Positions 1 to 13,646 are shown, counted from the first letter of the stretch. The stretch: DNA of 64,000 nt from Istiophorus platypterus (GCA_016859345.1 CM029121.1:7133911-7197910), one strand, 5' to 3'. A program made the numbers and translations. The notes: a model not told the origin generated them from the letters alone.

Positions 1-251
1 AGTTGGTTTGAAAAACAGCACAGACCAACTAATGCTGTATTTAAGGTTCTAACAACATGATCATCCATACTTCCATCATAAGATATGTTAGCAGCACATG
101 TTTACAGGTTAATGTGAGGTCATCTCAGATTATTTTATATAGATTCTCACTCTGTCAGACTATCATATCTTTAAGCATAGCAAGCTAAAAAATCATCTGT
201 CCTCTTATTGCCTCAAATCTGGATTTTACATTAAGATACATATGTACATCT

Positions 252-337
252 ATCAGCCACGACATTAAAATCAGAAACTGGTCTTAATGGTTTTAACAAC
301 TTTAAAACGAGTTAGTCCTTTTAATGTTGTGGCTGAT
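252..337. repeat. Short palindromic MITE-like element
   Basis: The 18-base arm at 252-269 (atcagccacgacattaaa) is matched by the reverse complement of 320-337 with one mismatch, leaving a 50-base centre. The 'cagccacaacattaaa' motif recurs in fish genomes at the ends of small non-autonomous DNA transposons (recalled, not searched). No target-site duplication was established. Confidence 0.55.
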
Positions 338-752
338 CAGAGAATAAGTCATCTCAAAGGGATCATTATATCACAAATCACTCACTTACTATTGTAGCCA
401 TCAAAACATACAGCTACAATTAACATATCTATGTGCATGTTTCTTTTATGTGTGTTTTGTACATTAACGTAATTATTTTTTTTAATGTAGACGAATCAAG
501 TTTTTATTTTCCCATTAATGAAAATTCACTTCACTGCTTTGCAGTGTCATGAGATGTACATGCATTCTAGAAATGCTAAATGTTTAATTTGTGATGTAAA
601 TGTGTTCTACGATGCAGTGACTGTTTAAGAAATGTAATTTTTGTATAGATGATGATTATTGATACAGCCTCACAAGATGGGCCAAAAACCAGCTAACCAT
701 ACTGCCAGACAATCTGTAGAAAGTAATATCCGTGTTGTTTTTTCCTGTATGG

Positions 753-753
<1 letters not shown>

Positions 754-798
<45 letters not shown>
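754..798. repeat. (GT)n microsatellite with GC core
   Basis: Alternating GT with an internal GCGCGCGC block (about 783-790). Strict purine-pyrimidine alternation could adopt Z-DNA. No coding meaning. Confidence 0.9.
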
Positions 799-799
<1 letters not shown>

Positions 800-914
800 G
801 TGAGATAGAGAGGGGTGAGTGCATGATGAACTCTGATAAATTTAAGTGTATATGATACTGTCCTCAAACTCGATTTTGTCACTGACGTAGTCCCGTCTTT
901 TGTGAATTTGTTTT

Positions 915-920
915 AATAAA
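915..920 (+). terminator. Possible polyadenylation signal of an upstream gene
   Basis: Canonical AATAAA followed by a T/G-rich stretch. No coding exon feeding it is visible in the window, so it may be chance. Confidence 0.2.
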
Positions 921-1878
921 TGGCTGTTTGCAGCGTCTTTTATCCTGAGTTTTATGTCTGACCTGCAGTCATCATTTCAAGTCAAAACAACTGACAAACA
1001 ACGTGACAACTGGAAACTGGCCAACCACAAACCACAACAGCAAGCACTAACAGGAAGCAACATGCTCGAGGTGCATGTGCTGCTTGCCAGTTGTTTTGAT
1101 TTCAGCTGGTATCTGGTTACTCGTCTAACCAGACAACTGCAGTGCAGTTTTCTTCATTCAGCTGTGTAGTGATTGGGCTAATGTTTCTTTTCAGTTGCAT
1201 TTATGTGAATTTATTTGCAACGATGCTCTTTCATTTTCTTACCAAACATCTATCAAATTTCCATTAGTAGAGGAAATATTCAGATCGTTTACTTAAATAA
1301 ATGTATGAATATGTTAAAATACAAGTAAATACACAAGCATTTGCATCAGAATATATTTAAAGTACCCAAAGTGAAAGTACTCTTTATGCAGAATGAGTTA
1401 TTTCAGGATATGAATTACTGATGCATCACTGTAAGCAGCACCAGCACTGCAGTTTGGAAAAAGAGGACTAATGTTATTTTTTTAATATAAACTATTAAAC
1501 CAACAGTAATACATCACAATTTTTTAGTTGATCATATTTTGTATTCGTAATCTGAATGAGCAAAGTAACTGCAGCTGTTAATTGTGGTGCAGTAAAAACT
1601 AGACAACATTTCCCTCTGAAATTTAGTGGGGTAGAATTATAAAGCAGCAGAAAATGGAAATGGTCAAATATACTACATCTAACTAAAAATGTACTTAAGC
1701 TACATTATCTAGTAAACGAACTTAGTCACTTTCCAGCACTGCTAACGTGTCGGGTGGTATTATTCCTCACAGATTTGTGTGTGTGTAGTATGCACGTTTG
1801 CTCTCCATTAAATAAATAGAATAATGGTGCATGTGGAGGCTTTTTGCAGGACTTGAGGAGGGAGGGGGGCGGACCCCA

Positions 1879-1908
1879 TTTCCCACAATGCTCAGCCCCT
1901 AACGTCAC
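1879..1908 (+). promoter_or_regulatory. Probable fbxl9 promoter elements
   Basis: About 270 bases upstream of the fbxl9 start codon. 1879-1892 contains TTCCCACAATGC, resembling the core of the ZNF143/Staf site (TTCCCAnAATGC), and 1901-1908 is AACGTCAC, a CRE-like half-site. The surrounding 1860-2060 is GC-richer than the flanks. No TATA box is obvious, as expected for a housekeeping promoter. Function is inferred from motif and position only. Confidence 0.4.
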
Positions 1909-2151
1909 AGAATTCTTCCTCTCCGGTCAGCTGATCCGACCGAAGTCGGTCTCCTGACGGAAACAAACATCCCGGTGTCCGGTGTAAAGTAGCTTACTGA
2001 GATGACGGGCGGCCGCACGGCTCGTCGTCGGCTCCCGTATATTATCTACTGACATGAGCGCTAACACTGGTTAAATACAGCTTTTAAATGTGTGCGGTTA
2101 GCTGGTGGTGATGGTCTGGAGAGCCTCTCTGTTGGCGAAGAAGAAGCTGAG

Positions 2152-5100
2152 ATGGGCGACAGCGATGGGGACGACGTCGAGGAAACACCCGAGCTGCCCG
2201 TGGAGGTGAGTTACACCGAGGTCCAGCCCACTGACCCTCACAAGGTGTCATTCAGTCCCACACCGAGCCCTCATCTGGCTTCATGCGGTGGTGTCAGGTT
2301 TCCTCTTCAGGGATTAGGAACTTTAACGTGATCTAACGCTATATTTCCATCTCTCGCTGCAGATTATAGTCTACATCCTGAGCTTTCTCCACGCCTCGGA
2401 CAGGAAGGAAGCCTCGTTGGTCTGCCGCAGCTGGTACGACGCCAGCCAGGACCTGCGCTTCCAGGTGATTTGCCCCAGAGACCCACGCAGAGACCTGATG
2501 CCTGGGGAATTTGCGTAGGAACTTCTTCAGAGGGTTCAGACGAGTCCTGCGCCGGTGTCCGAGCTTGAGGGGGCAGAGTTGACCTGATGTCACCTCTCTC
2601 TCTGTCTCTTTGCATAGAAAAATGTCACCTTCTGCTTCCCGGCTTGCGCCTCGTCCCTGGAGCTGGTCAGGGGCCTGGGCAGAAAGTCACGCTGCAGCCT
2701 GATCATCAGCCAACTGGATGGCTTCAGTGTGTCCAGATCGCTGCTGCTGGAGGTGTCGTATGCTGTCGTGTTAAAAACACACACCACTGATTGGAATAGC
2801 ACGAGTGCGGATAGATACTGTCTAATGCAGAGTGAGATCCTTAGGGTGTTTCGTAACTTAAGGTTAAAGCTAAGGTTTGTATTGACTGGACGGCTGCGGG
2901 GAGAATAACGGCTTTAACCATCATGGATATTCTCATAAAACTTTACGACTGCCCAAGATTCAACTTGAATAAGTAACTAATTAAATGTGTGTTTATGGTA
3001 GATCAAGGTTAAATGAGAAAAATTGGAAGCAGATGGATGGCCTGTATGAAATAGGGGAGTTTTTCTAAATGCCAGTGCTTATATCGGTCTTCTGTATGTC
3101 GTAAAAATTATATTGCTGCTATCATGTGGGGACCTAGTTAAGAGATCTGAATGAGTTTTAAAGGGTTGATTTTAATTTATTTTGATGTTTTCGCTTTAAA
3201 TGATCACATGCCTCTTTGCGGGTTTAGAGAATTCCCCCACCTCCAGGGCTTGTGAAAGCCTATTGAGAAAAACTGATGAGCAAACCCAGGTTGAGTGGAT
3301 TTTATTGATCTCAGGAACAAATTTCCAGCAGGCAAAAAAAGGAGTCTTTTCTCCTGAAAGACTAAAAAGTAATTTAAATAGCTTTTTCAATTTTTTTTTT
3401 TTTTTTAAACGTACAGTATCATTCCTCCCACTTTAATTTCCCGTCATACTCAGAGCAGCTGCAGTAGGTAAACGTTTACCAAGTTGTAAAACCTCATTGG
3501 TTGCCTGGAAATATCAGGGCAAAGTCCAAACTAACGTTGTTTACTTAGGCTTATTTAAGGAATTTAGGTGATGCTATAACCATCAAACACTCTTTGAATA
3601 TGTCTTTTGTTTTTGTGCTGCAGAGGTGGTAGGTAGTAAAAAAAAAACGAGTCCCTCTCTCTTCAGGTGGGTCTGTGTCTGGGCTCTAAGCTGGAGAGCT
3701 TGGCCCTGCCTGGCAGCAGCATAACAGAGGCCTCCCTGCTGGCCCTCCTTCCTCGCCTCACGTCCCTCCGCAGGCTAGACCTCAGGGGTCTGGACAGCCT
3801 CTTCATGTCTGGAGCTTTCCTCTCCAGGGAAGAGCACAGACAGCAGGTATTATACAGTATTTTACAGTGGGGTGGCCATTGTTTCGATAATACCTGAAGA
3901 GCTGACCATCCTGCCAACATGTCCGCTCCTCTAGTCTAATCTTCATGTATGTCCTAGGGTAACTCGATTACACTGCTTCTGAAGTTACTGCTCTCTACGT
4001 TTGTAGCATCATTAAAACCTGCTTTTATGCTAAGTAGCTCTGTCTTATCCCGGGTTTAGTATTTACCATATCTGTAGTTATCTGATAAGAAAAAGGGTGT
4101 TGGCAGTGATAAATATGATCTTGAGGGTGACTGGGCATTCTCTCAGTATTACAGCGGATGAATGTAACCTTTCACACTAATTCCACAAAGTAAATTTTCA
4201 GTGTCATTGTGTTTGCACTGCTTACTGGTCCAGTTTCAGGTCAGACTTCTTTGTCTTGTTCCAGGTCAGGTCAGCTTTGTCTGGTCTGGAGGAGCTGGAC
4301 CTCTCCGACCTGCGCTACCTCTCCGACCTCACCTTCAACCGGCTCACCGGCTGCACCCCACGCCTCCGCCGGCTCTCGCTGGCCGGCTGCCATATTGCTT
4401 TCGAGTTTGACCCGTATCGAGGGTGTCCGGTGGGAGCCGTCGAGGACTCATCGGCGTTACTGTCCCTGAGGAACTTGAGGAGGCTGTTAACGGAGCAGAA
4501 AACCACCCTTGTAGCTCTGGACCTCAGCAGAACCTCCATCACCCCTGAGTCACTACGCACTATTGCACAGGTCAGGAAAAACCAGCTGCTTTACTGCTCA
4601 TGCTAACTCATTACCTGCCAGTTTATACAGAGAGAAGAGCCTGCATTCATACTAGTTGAGATTTCAATAATGTTGGGGAATCTTCTCATGATTTTAGCGT
4701 GTCCTTTAACTTCTTTGATGACAGAGTTTTAATTGGTTGTCCTTATAGATGACACGTTTTAGGCTTTGAAGTCTTTTTCGCTTCTTGGTATTCTCTCTGT
4801 TCCAGGTTCAGGATTTGGTCTTAGAGGAACTGTGTCTTCACGGCTGTAAGGAGCTGACCGACTACTCAGTGGAGGTTCTTGTAAAGCACCAGCCGAGCCT
4901 TCAGAGACTTGACATCAGTGCCTGTACTGAGCTGACCAGCAGGTCTGTAGAGGCCATAGCGCAGGGCCTGAAGTCACTGACGTACCTGTCTTTGTCACAC
5001 GACTGGAGGATCACTGAAAAAGGTGCCCATGTTGTATGTTTGTTTTTGTGTGTATCATAGACTTAAATAATACTTTTTCTGAATACAAAAAAAGACTTGC

Positions 5101-6895
5101 TGGTAGCCATCATAAGCCACAGTGTTCTTTACAGCCTGCATCGCCTCAAACAGTCGCTACTCTTAAGGGACTACTTAGTGGTGGTGCTAAATTCTTCAGT
5201 TTGTCCCGATGAAGGCACTACTGAAGAGGCCATGGGTGTTGTTAAAAACTAAATGATCTATCCTGTTGGGAGCATAGATGTGCTCAGCACATTTTTCAGT
5301 AATAAACATGCCAAGTTGACCCTTTGTCCCAATGGTGGCCCTGAAGAAAAGTTCCTCTTGGGATCATGAATATGTTTGGAAAATTCTGCAGCAGCCTGCG
5401 ACTTTTAATATTTCTTATGTTCAAGGGAAAAGTTTGGCCTTATGGGCGGGGTTTAAATTAGGATGGATTGGGATGCACATCTAACCATTGTGTACCAGGA
5501 AATGTGTTACACTTGATTTCATGTTGTCCCCAGGGCTCGCTGAGCTGCTGTGTGTGTCGTCTCTGAAGAGTCTGGATCTGTCCGAGTGTCTGCACGTCAG
5601 CGGGACAGAGATAGTGAAAGGCTTGACGGGGCCTGATGCTGCCAGAGCACAGCTAGAGATGCTCAGCCTCAAGAGCTGCACCTACATTAGGGTCAGCCAG
5701 CGTCCCTGTCTGTGCTTGTGTGTTTTCAGGTGCAAAAAAAAAAGGAAAATAAAACAAGGTTTTCCCTCCTCTCGTTTCAGGACCTTGCTGTTTTCTCTCT
5801 CACCCAGCTTCTTGGGGATACTCTCTGTGAGTTGGACCTGACCTCATGCGTCAACGTGACTGACCTGTCTGTGCGCGCTATCGCCACCTACCTGCAGAGG
5901 CTGGTAGTTCTGCGGCTCGGCTGGTGTAAAGAAGTGACCGACTGGGGTTTGCTAGGGATGGTGGAAACAACCAAGTGTGAGCCTGACGAAGAGACGGTGA
6001 GAACCACAGAAAGCTGGAGGGTGTGGGAGAAGTAAACAAGAGATTTCTTTACAATCCTAAAGTTACAGGCTCTGTGGTGAAAGGTGTCAGAGCTAATAAT
6101 CTACTATCCTCCACAGGCAGACAAGGGTCCCAGGTTCACCCGGACTTTCGGCAACATGGGCTTCTTCAAGCCTCCTCGTCTCCCTTTTGAGGAGCGACCC
6201 AAGCTGGTGACGCAGAATGACCTGGAGCAATTTAAACAGCAGGCTGGAGCTTCACTTTTAGCTCTCCACCGGCTGCAGGAGCTGGACCTCACTGCCTGCT
6301 CCAAACTCACCGACAGCAGCATCACACAGGTGGGATGCTGAGGAGAAACGACTGCTTCTGTTTGGAGCAGGAATGAAAAACATTTGAATTTCGAGTTTAT
6401 ATCGTTTCCTATTCTACCCAGGTGGTGCGCCACCCAGACCTCCACCGCCTGTCTCTGTCCATGCTGCCAGAGATCACTGACGCCAGCTTGGCATCGGTGG
6501 CCTGGCACTGCCGCAGCCTCACCAGCCTGGCTCTCAGCCACTGCCCGGCTATCAGCGACCGTGGAGTGGCGCAGGCTGCACCATACCTTCGCAGACTCCA
6601 GCATCTCTACCTCTCCTGTTGTAATAACATCACAGACAGGTTAGTGGCGCACGATCCCAGATCATCTATATCTGCAGCCATAGATAAAATATAGATCCCT
6701 AAGCTTTTGACCTTTATACCATCCAGATCCTTGTTCCTCCTGGTGCAGCACTGTAAGCGTCTGAGAACACTCGACATCTCAAGGTGCAAAAACATCTCCG
6801 TAACCACCATGGACCTCCTTCAGTCCCAGCTGCCCTTCTTGGAAAATGTCCACTATAAATTTATAGCTGGGTCTGATCTTTCTCTAACACTCTGA
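2152..6895 (+). CDS. fbxl9: F-box and leucine-rich-repeat protein 9 (LRRC29/FBXL9), intact
   Basis: Spliced CDS of 11 exons: 2152-2205, 2363-2464, 2618-2752, 3667-3846, 4265-4570, 4806-5022, 5534-5691, 5781-5996, 6117-6329, 6422-6639, 6727-6895 (stop TGA), giving 655 residues; all introns are GT-AG. Residues about 13-55 form an F-box (PELPVEIIVYILSFLHASDR... then CRSWYDAS), expected to bind Skp1 in an SCF ubiquitin ligase. The rest is leucine-rich repeats of the cysteine-containing type (for example LDISACTELTSRSVEAIA and LYLSCCNNITDRSL), the presumed substrate-binding surface. Residues about 457-500 are a non-LRR insert (exon 9). The start is the first ATG reading straight into the F-box. 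The symbol rests on FBXL architecture plus its place next to elmo3 and e2f4, as LRRC29 in human. The substrate is unknown. The gene is compact (4.7 kb) and convergent with elmo3. Confidence 0.85.
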
Positions 6896-7315
6896 CTGGA
6901 CAGCTGGACGGGTTTTTGAAAACCTGCTGATCCAAGCTTACACCATGAGTTCAGCTTTTGCACATCTCAGCAATTTGCACAAGAACTGATTCTACTGTAA
7001 AACCTGCCATCTATAGGTAAAAAAAAAAAAAAAAAAAAAAAAAATCTCTCTGGCATAGGGCAGGTACCACTTGTACCAAACCAATGGGGAAGTACTTCTG
7101 CCTGTGTGGGTATACTTCCTCTAAGTATGTTCATGCTTGGATTCAAACAACCAGACAAAAATATTTCTGGCTGAAAACACACCCACACTAACTGCTGAGT
7201 CCAAGGGGGAAAAGTTTCGATGTAACATTTACGTTCAGTCTATGGTGAATCACCGAGGGCACATATTTTATCCATGAAGGGTGTTTCAAGGTACAGTGTT
7301 TGTGAACAAGTATCA

Positions 7316-7321
7316 AATAAA
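7316..7321 (+). terminator. Proximal poly(A) signal candidate of fbxl9
   Basis: AATAAA 421 bases after the fbxl9 stop. It would give a short 3' UTR; a second signal lies at 8031. Confidence 0.45.
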
Positions 7322-8030
7322 GTCAAGAGAAGTCCTGACAACTTAAACACATCTGCCACAGTAAGAAGAAAATATCCTCAGTGTCTAATTATAAGGAGAA
7401 TGCGAACAGTTTGCTTGTACGTCTGTCTCTAGGAGGTAAGTGCTGCCAAAATGAGAGATTTTGCTCGTTGTATCGATTGTCTTTTAGCAACACTGTGCTT
7501 TTATCTAACTTAAAAGGTAAACGGTGTATCAGAAAATACTGACAGGAGCTGTCCCATTAGAAGTAAGTCTTGTTGAGACTTAGAATTCTTAATATGTTAA
7601 AAGTTAATTTTTAATACATAAAAAATGTGTATACAATTAAGAATTTTTGACCTAGTGACTTAATTTGACAAGTAAGCTATAGATTAAATTCTACACAGTT
7701 GCATAATGACATCCAAGGAGGAGAACTCTATGCTTCTGTAAAGCTTTGGCAACATGCTTATGATTACTTTCTCGACCTTTTTTTAACAACAAGACAGGAT
7801 AAAAGTACAAACTGTATTGTAGAACAGTCTTGAATTCATCTAAGGAACCATCTCTTTTTTTTTTGGTCTTGCTCGAGCACTGTAGCCTAATTTAAATGGA
7901 AAAAAAAATCCCTTTATACTTGATGTACATTGTTGAGAGATTTTACACTGATGTAACATGGCGCATTATGAAAGAAGGGGACTTATCGACTGTAAAGATG
8001 AAGAATCAAGTGTAAGATGTTGATTTTATA

Positions 8031-8036
8031 AATAAA
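8031..8036 (+). terminator. Distal poly(A) signal candidate of fbxl9
   Basis: AATAAA followed by a T/G-rich stretch, about 1.1 kb after the fbxl9 stop. It lies only about 70 bases from the opposite-strand signal proposed for elmo3, so the two 3' ends may meet or overlap. Confidence 0.5.
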
Positions 8037-8105
8037 ACCAAAGTTTGTCAACTACGCAATGAGAGTAACACACATGCTTGTTTTTTCTCATTATAAATCA
8101 AACTG

Positions 8106-8111
8106 TTTATT
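8106..8111 (-). terminator. Poly(A) signal candidate of elmo3
   Basis: TTTATT on the + strand reads AATAAA on the - strand. It is the first canonical signal I see downstream of the elmo3 stop (9460), implying a 3' UTR of about 1.35 kb that includes the (CA)n tract at 9299-9395. Confidence 0.45.
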
Positions 8112-9294
8112 TGTGTGAAGTCACCCATAGTACATGATTCAAAGTGAATATCATCAGAGGGTGTTGGGTGTGTGGAATGCACTGCAGAGGAAAGTTGTGA
8201 CTGTGCTGAAATTAAATACCCTGATAACATAAAAAAGGCAGAAAACACTCAAACACTATGGTTTACTGTAGACTTGTGTCAGTTCATGAGTAGCTGCTGA
8301 ATGCTTGGGGAGTCTGAGTGTGGCAAACTGTGACTAAGCATGTCACCACCATTACATTATTATTATTATTATTACCTTGTATAAAATGAACGAGCTTCAG
8401 AATTATTTTAGGGTTCGATGTGAGACTGCTCAGGCAAATCTAAAGATCATTGTCTGCTTACTGTCTTACACAGATTTACAGGGATGATTGTTGGTTGGGT
8501 TTGTTTTGTTTTTTCCTCCTTTTCAAACTTATTGTGGCAAAGATACAATTGCTTGTTGTTACTCTTAATAATAACAACAACAACAACAACGGCATCAATA
8601 AAAGTCAGCTTTGTACCTAATGCAGATCGCACTGCTGTTAAACAACACTCATATAGAGCATTCAGAGGATCTCTGCTACGCAATAATCATTACCGAGCTA
8701 CTGGGATCCTTGTATCTATAGATATATTTAAGCAAAATATTGTCCAACATTGAAAACACACTATAGCTAACGTACCACATCTTGAGGAAGTACTGTGTTC
8801 TAGTTAATGCCCATTAAAAAAAAAAAGAAAAACAAAAGAAGAATTGAACAGAAATGAGCAAAACCAGATTTAAGCATCTACAGCCCCAACCAGTAATAAG
8901 CAGCCTTGCACACAGGAATATTCCATGTATCATACATAGTTATAGATATATTTAGAAATATAAAACTGATTACAAAACAAAATTAAAGTACCATTACTTT
9001 GTGTTGGTATTATATAAAATCACTAGTCTCATTTATCCAAATTGTTTTGGAAATTTGCGGACAGCTGAGAAACAGAAAGAAGGACAGCTGGACAGAGAAA
9101 AAGTTCATTCCCAGATGAGGAGTGATAATCTGCAGCGTTAGTACAGCCCAGAGCCATTTGGTAGTGATTCCTACCCACAACCGCTATAGTAGTTTAAGAG
9201 ACTTGGACATAGACAAATAGACCACAGAAGAAAATTCTATTGTCAGGGTTATGAATCTGTCAATAAGTCCATGGATGCACAGGTCAAATCTCAC

Positions 9295-9397
<103 letters not shown>

Positions 9398-9459
9398 GTA
9401 CGTGTATATATATTTACACATTCTCACATCCTAGTTGCACTTCAGCCTGTGCAAATGCT

Positions 9460-12400
9460 CTACTGCTCAGTCTGGCTGAAGTCATAGCAGAAGTTGAAGT
9501 TGCTTGGAGGTTTGGGGACAATGGGTGCCCTGTCGGGGATGGGGACGTTCTCAAGGTCCAGGAGGCGGAGCTTAATCTCCATAGAGAGGAGGATCTCCAG
9601 CTCGCTGCGCATGGATTCACTACTCATCTCCCGGCCAAGAAGAACACTCAGTCCATCTGTCCACAGGCAGAACTGACAGAGGGAGAGAGACAGTAAGTAC
9701 ATGGTTTTCCTTAGAAAAGTAGAAAGGAAAATGTTCCCAATTAATATCTAGAAATGCTGGGACATAATCAAATTCAGAACCAGACTCACGTCAGTTCTGG
9801 AGGGTGCGATGAAGTTCAGACTGTACTCTTCTACGTCATACGTGATGCTAAATGCCAGGTCCAGCACTTCCTACATTGAAGGAGGAACACACATACAAAC
9901 ACAGCGAGACCTCATTTGTTGCGTCAACCGACGCGACGGGAACAAGAACATAATCTGAAAAGATAAGAAGAGCTGCTGACCTTGTTCTGTTTGCCTTTGT
10001 TCTCTTTCATGTGCGGACAGTCTTTTCCTGTCAGCAAGCCTTTGATATCTGCTACCGGAACTGAAGGGCGTTGGTAGCAGAGAGGAGTAATGGACACAGA
10101 AAATCAAGTTATCATAACTCAAATACATGGATCAGGGCTCCAACTATTATTGTTATCATTATCTGCATTTTGTTTATTAACTTAAATACAGAAAAGTTGT
10201 AAATCTTCACATCTGTCCAGCCTCAGCCCAGCTTCAACTCACTCTTCTCTTGCAGCGTTTCTATTGGTGGATTGTCTGTGTCTTCCTCCACATCGCCGTA
10301 GTGAAGCATTTTGTGATTGGGTGACAAGCGGCAGTACCACAATTTATCTGAAAGAAAAACAGCCAATCAGAGAGATAAGCCAGACAAGCAACAATTGTGC
10401 GATGTGTGTGGGCTTGCTTCTCACCCTGTCTGCGTCGGCTGCTGATCTTCCTAAACATCGTTCCCTGACACAGTCGGTTGAGTCTCTGCTGGCGGATCAA
10501 CTCAAGCAACTCTGGCTTCAGGCGCTCTTTGAGCTCACTGGAAAGAATAACAAAAAAAAATCAACAACACACACACTCAAAGAAATGCTTTGTCCAGTCA
10601 CATTAGAATCCACCTGTTTGTGAGGAAACTCCAATTTTGATGGCAAACTCATAATTAAACCACAACAAGCAAGTCATGAAAGATAAAATAAAATCAATCA
10701 ACACCAGAGTTTGTTTCATTGTTTTGTTGGGATATCAGATGGGGAACGCACCACAGGCAGCTCCTTTGCCAACAATGAAGCCAACCTACTTGGATGATCA
10801 TTAATATGGCAGCAGTACACTGTTACACTCAGTGTTCAGTGACAAACAGCAGATTGTACACATGACAATGGCTGCTGACCTAGCAGCAGATTCCATAGGG
10901 GTGGAAACTACAGTATCTGGAGCTGTCATTAGAGCAGCTGATCAGGTTTGTGCTATAGATACTGTGCTGCTTTACTATTTCAACATAAAAAAGAAACCCA
11001 AAAAAACAAAAAAAAACCCAAGAATCTCAATCTCTTAATTGTAATGAAAGGAAATAAAATCCCTAAGACTATCTACATTAATAACCAAACCCTGAAAGGG
11101 GTTGCAACTCACAGTACAGGTGGAGCAAGAGTCTCTTCCTGGTGTAGCCGCTCTGTCTGCCGCAGTTTGAGGATCTCGCTGTAGTTGAGAGCGTTGACTT
11201 TGTTCTTGAAAAGCTCCAGGGAGGTCGGCTTACTGGACAACGTCCTGGTGATCTGCTCCCTCACCACCTGCATCACCTGAGGATGGAGACATTGGGACAG
11301 GGTGAGGGTGACATACTGTTGCATGCAGGCTGCTTTAGTGTGTAATGTTAAGCTCAGTTTTGTTGAGTTGAGCTGAACTGAGCTTGTTCTCATGCAGCTC
11401 TCCTCAATTAATGCTGCCCCTTGTTTTGGAGATGTCTTCAGTAGGAAGTGGCCTACTGAAAAGAAAGGTCAGCTAAGTGCTAAGATGACCCCAATGAGGA
11501 ATGGAAGTACATTCACAACATGTACATATCATCAGAGGTCTTCAACAGAAAAGAAACACTGTATAAATTCAGATGATGAGAATTATTATTAACTCAACAC
11601 AAAGCTCGATGTACTAGTGTTTTCCTAGCTTTTGATTGCAAGTCACAATCTTCATCATCAATCACTGTTGAAGATTGTGAGATGAGGTTAAAAGGTCCAG
11701 ATGATTTTCTCACGCATACTCTTCCTAGGGCCAAGAGTGAACTTACATGCTCAAGTCTGCAGTAGCTCAGGTGAACTTTGCAGCAAGGTCAAAGTTGTGA
11801 CCAAGAAAAGAATAATCTATCTAAAACTAGAGAAATATAGGAAATGATGCATATTTTAGTATGCTATGTAAACCAAACTATTTTGGTTAGGAGGGAAAAG
11901 CCCCTAACCATCACCGTTGACCTTTAAAACCCACATTGGTCAGTTTCCGCTGTTTACTAGGCCAAAATATGGACAGTGGATTGATAGAAAATATACTCTT
12001 TCATTCATTACTCCTTCTGAGCCACACTCACAGGCTCAGATTCAATTATATATTATCCTGCATACTTCTATTATCAGTTTCAAGTTCAAGAGCCATCTCC
12101 CTCCATGTTCAAACTGTCGAATCAGGTCATTGATGAGTTTGCTCTTTATTTGCCTAATTAACCGCAACATCGAACACGACCATACCAGACATCCTGAGGT
12201 TCATCCTTATAACTGGGTGTTAACTGCAGATGAAATATCTAATATACAATTAATTTTAAACTAATTTGTAAACAAGTGCCACCTGACTGATCTGCTGTAA
12301 CACTCAGCCTTTGCTATACCTGCGTGATTTGTGTGCGTGTGTGTTTTCTGCATGACTTGTTAAGCTGAAGCTCACACAGAGGGACAGGGGGTGACCCCAG

Positions 12401-13565
12401 CTACCATGAAACAAGAGCTGAGGGCAGTTGGTCAAATTGTGCACTTGAATGAGAGTAAATCTATAGCCCTGTTCAGTATATGCGCCTTTGGTGTAAACAG
12501 TGGAAAATCGATGTAAAATCTATAGTGCTACAGGACCAAGCCGACTCCAGCACTGTTTGTCCACACACAAGCAGCTCTGCTGACCTAGATCATTCCTGTT
12601 CACACCCACTTTGATTGTGAGCAATCACTGACTAAAGTGTAATTTAACACATTGCAGACTTCTCTCCACACAGTAATGTGCTAATATACAAATAACTGTT
12701 TGCTCAAACAAAGTATCTTCTACAAAGTGATTTACGTACATTCAAACCTAAAAGTAGATATCTAAATCCTGTGGAATAATGATAATATAAATCTAGAAAT
12801 GCTCTTGTTAGATGTTCCTTGAAGGCTGAAGACAAAGGCTTGTTACCATCTGACAAGGATTTTTAGAGTGACCAAACTGTTTATAACCACAGAGAACAAC
12901 ACTCTATCTATCTGGAAGTGCAGACAGTGAAATCCAGACTGTCATTCTATATTGTGTGAAAATGCAGGGACACAAAACAAGTGACTAGAGTTTCACACTG
13001 TCACTACCTTTCTTGAGGCCCCTGAGCCAAAATAACCTTGGAATTTCAGACAATGTAATGTCAACTTAACTTTAATACTATCGATCACTTCTTTTGTGAA
13101 GCATTACCTTTTTTAACAACTTTTTTCTACATTTGATATCAACTGCCCAATTAACTCAGTAGCAACGGAACAACAAACTACTTAATGAACATTACAACCA
13201 AGAAAACCAAGAAAAAGCAAACCAAAAAACTCCCAAAACCCTCCAATCTTACCTCCATCTTTTATCCTTCAGAGTCGACTATTTTTAAAACTATTTCAAT
13301 CCCAACTTCCAATTCCACCCGTCTTCAAAAATTCAAAAAATGTGATGGAGATGACAAGTGGTGAGAGTGAAGGAGAGAGGCAGTGATCGCCTACATGACA
13401 GGAGAGGAGTAGGCCTGTGGCTGTTTTGTAAACAGACACCCTGATATTCTCACACACATGCACAACCTCCCGATCCGGCCCCTCTGTCATTTAGCTCAAC
13501 TGGCCAATGAGAGCAATGACTGGCAGCTGTCTCAGTTCCCTAAAACCCTGCCCGATGTGCATGTA

Positions 13566-13646
<81 letters not shown>

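Larger units (their letters stand above)
1..1860. other. Intergenic region left of fbxl9
   Basis: AT-rich sequence with no convincing exon on either strand. It holds a palindromic element (252-337), a GT/GC microsatellite (754-798) and an AATAAA at 915-920 that could be the tail of a + strand gene lying outside the window. The small open frames here are repeat-driven or random. Confidence 0.6.
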
